Assembly: GCA_003453215.1 (NCBI GenBank) | Contig: DMMB01000011.1 | Span: forward strand, 1 to 17,745 | Direction: 5' to 3' | Source: Oscillospiraceae bacterium | GTDB lineage: Bacteria > Bacillota > Clostridia > Oscillospirales > Ruminococcaceae | Length of the DNA stretch: 17,745 nucleotides | In this document: in pieces, positions 13,956-17,745 of the stretch | Position numbering within the stretch: the stretch's first letter is position 1 | How the letters are laid out: each line of letters starts with the position of its first letter | Program-made: the position numbers and the translations under genes | The notes under the pieces: model-generated | What the model saw: the letters and a program-made list of their open reading frames with translations, nothing else | What the model was told of the DNA's origin: nothing | Databases searched by the model: none

Positions 13956-15419
13956 ATGCCGGAAAAACTGGACAGCAGCATTGTGCTGCTGCGGGAGCAT
14001 ATTGAGCAGGGAATGCGCGGATCTGCCGATTTAATTCTGGATGAATTTGAAATTTGCGGGGTAAAGGGGCTTGCTTTTATGTTCGATGGTCTGGTGAGCA
14101 ATACCCAGGTCAGCGATTTTTTGCTGCGGCCCCTAAACCGCATGGAGCCCACGGCCGCCACGCCGGAAAAACTATGGGAGTATCTGCGCTCCCAGTTTTT
14201 ATTCAGCAGCGAGCAGGGGATTGTGGAAACCTATGAAGATCTCTTTACCAAGGCGATGAGCGGTTTTGCTCTGGTGATGCTGGATGGCGTACCCAAAGCA
14301 CTTTCCCTGGGGTATCAGGGGTTTGAAACACGGGGCGTAGGGGAACCTGCCATGGAGAAAAACCTTCGCGGCTCCCGGGAAGGCTTTACCGAAAGCAACA
14401 ATACCAATACCGCCATGGTACGCCGCCGGCTCAAATCCCCCTGCCTTACGGTGGAAACGCTGTACCTGGGCCGGCAGAGCCGTACCAATGTGCGCCTTTG
14501 TTACCTCAGCAATGTGGCAGCGCCCGAAACGGTGGAAGCCGTTCGGCAAAAACTGCAGCAGGCCAATCTGCCGCTGGTGCTGGATAGCGGTTTCCTGCAG
14601 GCTTTTATCGGCAAGGGAGCGGCGTCACTTTTCAGCGGCACAGGCACCACCCAGCGCCCCGATACGCTATGCGCCAAGCTGGCCGAAGGGCGGGTAGGCG
14701 TCATGGTGGATGGCAGCCCCAATGTGATGATCGCCCCCTATCTTTTTACCGAGCATTTCCACACGCTGGATGACTATACCCAGCGGCCCTATTTTACCGC
14801 ATTTGTGCGGCTTTTGCGGCTGGCGGCTTTTTTTCTTACCATCCTGCTGCCGGGGTACTATGTGGCGGTGGTCACTTTCCATCCGGAGCGTATCCCGCGC
14901 TTACTGCTGCCCACCTTTTTGGGGTCGGTTTCGGCCACGCCGCTTTCCGCCATGGGGGAAGCCCTGGTTCTCTTTTTGCTGTATGAACTGCTGCGGGAAG
15001 CAGGACTCCGCCTGCCGGATGCCATTGGCCACACTCTTAGCGTTGTGGGCGGTATCGTCATTGGGGATGCCATTGTAACGGCGGGGTTGGTGGGGCTGCC
15101 CATGATTATTATTATCGCCCTGACGGCGGTCAGCGCGTTTGCGGTTCCCTCGCTGTATGAGCCGGTGACCATTCTGCGCTTTTTATTCATCTTTATTGGC
15201 GGAATATTGGGACTTTACGGCATGGTGCTGGGCTTTTTGGTGCTGGTGGTCAATTTGTGCTCCCTGCATACTTTGGGCACGCCGCTTACAGCGCCTGTTG
15301 CCCCCTGGCAGCCCAATGCCCGGCGCGATCTGTTCTGGCGCTCCGGGTGGAAAAGACTGGGGCAGCAGGATTACAATGTATCCTCCGCCTGCCAGCAGGA
15401 AAAGGAGGATGAGCCATGA
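13956..15419 (+). CDS. GerA-type spore germination receptor A subunit
   Basis: The 487-residue protein has the two-part GerAA/GerKA layout. An N-terminal soluble domain includes VKGLAFMFDGLVS, DVFTKAMSG-like DLFTKAMSG, and the FETRGVGEPAMEKNLRGSRE signature. The membrane part begins after RPDTLCAKLAEGRVGVMVDG and includes FVRLLRLAAFFLTILLPGYY, the LREAGLRLPDAIG motif and VNLCSLHTLGTPLTAPVAP. It sits in the spore inner membrane and, with B and C subunits, senses germinants. ATG 13956 has AGGAGG (13943-13948) upstream; the frame is open farther back but only over the DUF421 gene. Its stop overlaps the next start (ATGA). Confidence 0.96.
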   Translation: MPEKLDSSIVLLREHIEQGMRGSADLILDEFEICGVKGLAFMFDGLVSNTQVSDFLLRPLNRMEPTAATPEKLWEYLRSQFLFSSEQGIVETYEDLFTKAMSGFALVMLDGVPKALSLGYQGFETRGVGEPAMEKNLRGSREGFTESNNTNTAMVRRRLKSPCLTVETLYLGRQSRTNVRLCYLSNVAAPETVEAVRQKLQQANLPLVLDSGFLQAFIGKGAASLFSGTGTTQRPDTLCAKLAEGRVGVMVDGSPNVMIAPYLFTEHFHTLDDYTQRPYFTAFVRLLRLAAFFLTILLPGYYVAVVTFHPERIPRLLLPTFLGSVSATPLSAMGEALVLFLLYELLREAGLRLPDAIGHTLSVVGGIVIGDAIVTAGLVGLPMIIIIALTAVSAFAVPSLYEPVTILRFLFIFIGGILGLYGMVLGFLVLVVNLCSLHTLGTPLTAPVAPWQPNARRDLFWRSGWKRLGQQDYNVSSACQQEKEDEP

Positions 15420-16423
15420 AAACCCACAATATCAGCGGCAGCGGGCAGATATTTGCACTGTTGGTGCTGTCCCAGTGCTTTTGGCTGCTGTGTTACCGCC
15501 CGCCCCTTTCCAATGGCCTTCTCAGCATAGCGGCCGCGGCTGTTGTGGCCGGGGGGATATTTTTGCTGGCGGTGCTGTGTCGCCGCCGTTTTATAAAGGG
15601 GCTTGCCATACCGCCTGTCTGGGCGGGGCTTGGTGCCTTTTTTGCCATAGGGTATTTTTCGTTGACGGCTTTTCAGCTGCTTTCGGCCGCCCGTGTTTTG
15701 TTTGAAGATGCTTTTTCACCTTTTCTTTTGCTGGTGGTGTTGCTGGCTGCGGTTTGGGCAGCGGCGGCAGCCGGGCAGGAGGCGTTGGGCCGGGCCGCCT
15801 TTATCTGCTTGTTTTTATTTTTAATAGCGGCTTTGCTGCTGGTTTTGGGGGTACTGCCGCAGGGAACGGTGCTGCATCTCCGCCTGCCGGAACAGGATAT
15901 TTCGGATCTTGGCTCGGAGATCCTCCGGTTATTTCCCTGGCAGATGGAACCCTTTTTGCTGCTGCTTCTTACCCCGCGGTGCAATCGCCCCCGCAGTGCG
16001 GCGCTGCTGCTGTGGGTGCCGGCTGGTTGGCTCATCAATAGCCTTTTTCTGCTGCTGGCCGCCCTGGTATTAGGGCACTATGGCAGCCTGCTGCCGTATC
16101 CCATGATGCTGCTGGCACAATCGGCCGGCCTTTCCGGCAGAATACCGGTCTATTGCTTTTTGCTGATTACCTCTGCTTTTTTTCGGCTATCCGCCTTGGC
16201 AGTGGCTGCCGTTCAGCTGGGCGGTATGGCCGGCGGCCGCCCCAAGCCGTTCTTCTGGCTTTTGGTGCTGCTTTCCTTTGGCGGGATTGTGCTGCTGCAT
16301 TATACTGGCTGGCCGTCCTCGGCGGTGTATGCCGTTTGGGCACTGTTGGGGCTTCTGTGGCTCCTGTTTCCTCTGTGCATGGGTGCTCGGGGCACAGAAG
16401 CCAAGCCGCCCCGGCAGCGTTAG
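15416..16423 (+). CDS. GerA-type germination receptor B subunit (permease-like)
   Basis: The 335-residue, almost wholly hydrophobic protein has about ten predicted membrane segments and the GerAB spore permease pattern, starting with ISGSGQIFALLVLSQ and including LGSEILRLFPWQMEPFL in the middle. GerAB proteins belong to the APC transporter superfamily and form the germinant binding pocket. It is slightly shorter than the usual 360-370 residues. The start overlaps the A-subunit stop. Conservation is modest, so assignment rests partly on position between A and C. Confidence 0.88.
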   Translation: MKTHNISGSGQIFALLVLSQCFWLLCYRPPLSNGLLSIAAAAVVAGGIFLLAVLCRRRFIKGLAIPPVWAGLGAFFAIGYFSLTAFQLLSAARVLFEDAFSPFLLLVVLLAAVWAAAAAGQEALGRAAFICLFLFLIAALLLVLGVLPQGTVLHLRLPEQDISDLGSEILRLFPWQMEPFLLLLLTPRCNRPRSAALLLWVPAGWLINSLFLLLAALVLGHYGSLLPYPMMLLAQSAGLSGRIPVYCFLLITSAFFRLSALAVAAVQLGGMAGGRPKPFFWLLVLLSFGGIVLLHYTGWPSSAVYAVWALLGLLWLLFPLCMGARGTEAKPPRQR

Positions 16424-16503
16424 CGGTTCATCGGGCGCCATTCGGCTCTTGCTACTGCCCGGGCGCTTCTCTTTTACCTTTGCTCCCAAGGAGGTCTTTT
16501 TCG

Positions 16504-17496
16504 ATGCGCTTGCGAATATCGGCGGGGATGATTGCCACCCTGCTTTGCCTTCTTCCCGGCTGTGCCATGCGTCCCATCGCCGCCCGGCAGGTCATTTCTT
16601 CCATGGGGGTGGAGGGTGGCCGCTTGCCGCTTACGGCGGTGTTGGAGGTCATCCGGGAAGAAGAAAATGAAATCATTACGGTGCAGGGCAATAACTTTAC
16701 GGAGCTATTTTCCGCTGCGGAACAGCAAAGCGGCGAGCCGCTGTATCTGGGGGCGCTGCAAAGCATTGTCTTTTCCGGCGTGCCCGATGGCAGCACCCTG
16801 CAGGAATATCTCCGGATGCTGCTGGCCGATGGCAGAATTGCCCCCAATACCCAAATAGCCCTGTGCCAGGATGTACAGGCGCTTTACGGCGGCGGGGTGA
16901 CCGGCGATGAGATTACGGCCCTGCTGACCCGGCAATATACCGATAGCTGCAGCAACGGCCTAAAGGAGCTGGTCAATCGGCTGGAGGGGGATGGACGCGA
17001 TGGCCTATTGGTCTGGCTTTCCGCGGAAGAAGACCAACTGCGGGAAGCCGGAGCAGTGCCTACCGGCAGCAGCGATTACACAGCGCTCTGGCAGCCGGAG
17101 GATCTCTTCCGGCTGTTGCTGGGGCAGTGTTCGGAAATTCGTTTTTCCCTTCCGGTAGGGGAAGGGGAAGCCGCTGTGCTGCTGCGGCAGCTGTCTGTTT
17201 CCGGCGTTGCGTTTGAAAAAGAGTGCAAAGAACCCCGGGTTACGCTTTTGGCGGAAGCCACAGTACAGGCAGCGGACGGAACTTGTTCCCGGCAGCAGTT
17301 GGCGGCCGCCCTGCAGCAGGATTTACAACAGCGTCTTGCGGCATTCAACCGGGAAATGGCCCGCTCGCACAGCGATCTGTTGGGGCTGCGCGCCCGGGCG
17401 CGGCTTTCCGGTATTATCCCGGAAGAAATTTCCTTTGCGGAAATCCGTTATGATCTTCGCCTTGTTCTGCGGGATCCGCGCGGCCTTTTGCCGTAA
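16504..17496 (+). CDS. GerA-type germination receptor C subunit (lipoprotein)
   Basis: The 330-residue protein starts with a lipoprotein signal (MRLRISAGMIATLLCLLPGC), predicted lipidation at Cys20. A GerAC-like body follows: an RQVISSMGVEGG strand, GALQSIVFSG, and the C-terminal domain with LQQRLAAFNREMARSHSDLLGLRARARL, where the D-L-L-G-L segment corresponds to the D-x-x-G motif of the family. It is shorter than typical members (about 370-400). AAGGAGG (16488-16494 region) precedes ATG 16504. An 80-base gap separates it from the B subunit, unlike the overlap between A and B; that gap has no hairpin with a T-run. Confidence 0.87.
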   Translation: MRLRISAGMIATLLCLLPGCAMRPIAARQVISSMGVEGGRLPLTAVLEVIREEENEIITVQGNNFTELFSAAEQQSGEPLYLGALQSIVFSGVPDGSTLQEYLRMLLADGRIAPNTQIALCQDVQALYGGGVTGDEITALLTRQYTDSCSNGLKELVNRLEGDGRDGLLVWLSAEEDQLREAGAVPTGSSDYTALWQPEDLFRLLLGQCSEIRFSLPVGEGEAAVLLRQLSVSGVAFEKECKEPRVTLLAEATVQAADGTCSRQQLAAALQQDLQQRLAAFNREMARSHSDLLGLRARARLSGIIPEEISFAEIRYDLRLVLRDPRGLLP

Positions 17497-17552
17497 GGCA
17501 CAATTTTTGCCGCCTTTGTCTTTTTGCTGCATCTGCCGCAAGTTTTTACATG

Positions 17553-17580
17553 GTATCATCGGCCGCTTTCCGTACACAGT
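17553..17580 (+). promoter_or_regulatory. Candidate sigma-F/G-like promoter for the last gene
   Basis: GTATC (17553-17557), 14 bp, then GTACACAGT (17572-17580), a partial match to GYWTA / GGNNANANT. Spacer length equals that of the two candidates in the gerA/DUF421 intergenic region. Weak by itself. Confidence 0.25.
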
Positions 17581-17634
17581 AATCCATGGAGCGGCGCAGC
17601 AGTGCGGGCGCTTCTCCCAAAAGGGCAAAAGGGG

Positions 17635-17745
17635 GTGAAATGTATTAGAAAAGCAATTCGTACAGGCTTTTGGATCCTTTCAACAGCCGTACTGCTGGTT
17701 CTTTCGGCTGCGGTGTACTGGCAGGCTCGCCTGCCCGATGAGTAC
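17635..17745 (+). CDS. N-terminal part of a membrane-anchored protein, possibly SpoIVB-like
   Basis: A 37-codon frame open to the window end encodes basic residues (KCIRKAIRTG), one hydrophobic segment (WILSTAVLLVLSAAVYW) and then QARLPDEY. The signal-anchor followed by a short LPD-x-Y motif recalls the start of Clostridia SpoIVB-type sporulation peptidases, but too little is visible to be sure. The start is unclear: GTG 17635 overlaps a GGGGGTG Shine-Dalgarno-like run, ATG 17640 is out of frame and stops after two codons, and an ATT start at 17644 would be well spaced from GGGGGTG. Confidence 0.5.
   Translation, partial: MKCIRKAIRTGFWILSTAVLLVLSAAVYWQARLPDEY

Noticed and set aside
13833..14000. 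Longer DUF421 start at 14000.
   Set aside because: It would overlap the start of the gerAA-like gene, lacks a ribosome binding site and adds residues absent from the family; AGGAGAGGTG supports 13832.
16153..16503. Upstream extension of the gerAC-like frame.
   Set aside because: It overlaps the B subunit in another frame and would bury the lipoprotein signal peptide.
16460..17617. Repeated GGGCGCTTCTC at about 16460 and 17607.
   Set aside because: Only 11 bases of common GC-rich sequence; expected by chance and without further symmetry.

Overview
The window looks like chromosome from a spore-forming, anaerobic Clostridia member, most likely in or near Oscillospirales (genus not determinable here). 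The evidence is a GerA-type germinant receptor operon beside DUF421/DUF4363 genes, Gram-positive ribosome binding sites (AGGAGG type), near-consensus sigma-A promoters, FeoAB, tRNA genes with encoded CCA, and GC-rich coding DNA with AT-rich promoters. Apart from the rRNA tail and RNA genes it is compact and protein coding. I saw no transposase, phage gene, integrase, attachment site or CRISPR array.

Layout. 1-333: end of an rRNA operon (23S 3' end, tRNA-Lys, terminator) with no 5S gene between them. 333-2311: strong promoter, a LysR regulator and an XdhC/CoxI-type molybdoenzyme maturation gene, closed by a terminator. 2320-4705 (minus): ferrous iron uptake genes feoA-feoB. 4706-4922: divergent control region with several inverted repeats. 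4923-7019: TetR regulator, ABC ATPase and ABC-2 permease, joined by ATGA overlaps. 7160-8854: palindrome, sigma-A promoter and CTP synthase pyrG. 8975-9444 (minus): four-tRNA operon Gly-Arg-His-Gln with its own promoter and a 19-bp terminator stem. 9485-10333: YebC-family gene. 10354-12752: a two-gene unit encoding an exported acidic, C-terminally anchored protein and a zinc-ribbon/kinase-fold/TM/PASTA protein, closed by a bidirectional terminator. 12772-13832 (minus): DUF421 (YetF-like) and DUF4363 genes. 13956-17496: gerA-type operon (A, B and C subunits). 17635-end: start of a membrane-anchored protein, possibly a sporulation protein.

How they work together. The 12.8-17.7 kb part is probably a spore module: divergent DUF421/DUF4363 and germinant receptor genes, with weak sigma-G/F-like promoter candidates of identical geometry in front of both and in front of the last gene. 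The TetR/ABC set looks like a self-regulated exporter.

The most unusual item is the PASTA receptor at 11029-12627. Its kinase domain has lost every glycine of the nucleotide loop, the VAIK lysine and the HRD aspartate, so it is predicted to be a transmembrane pseudokinase. It is encoded directly after an uncharacterised exported protein, which makes the pair a candidate undescribed envelope-sensing or scaffold system.
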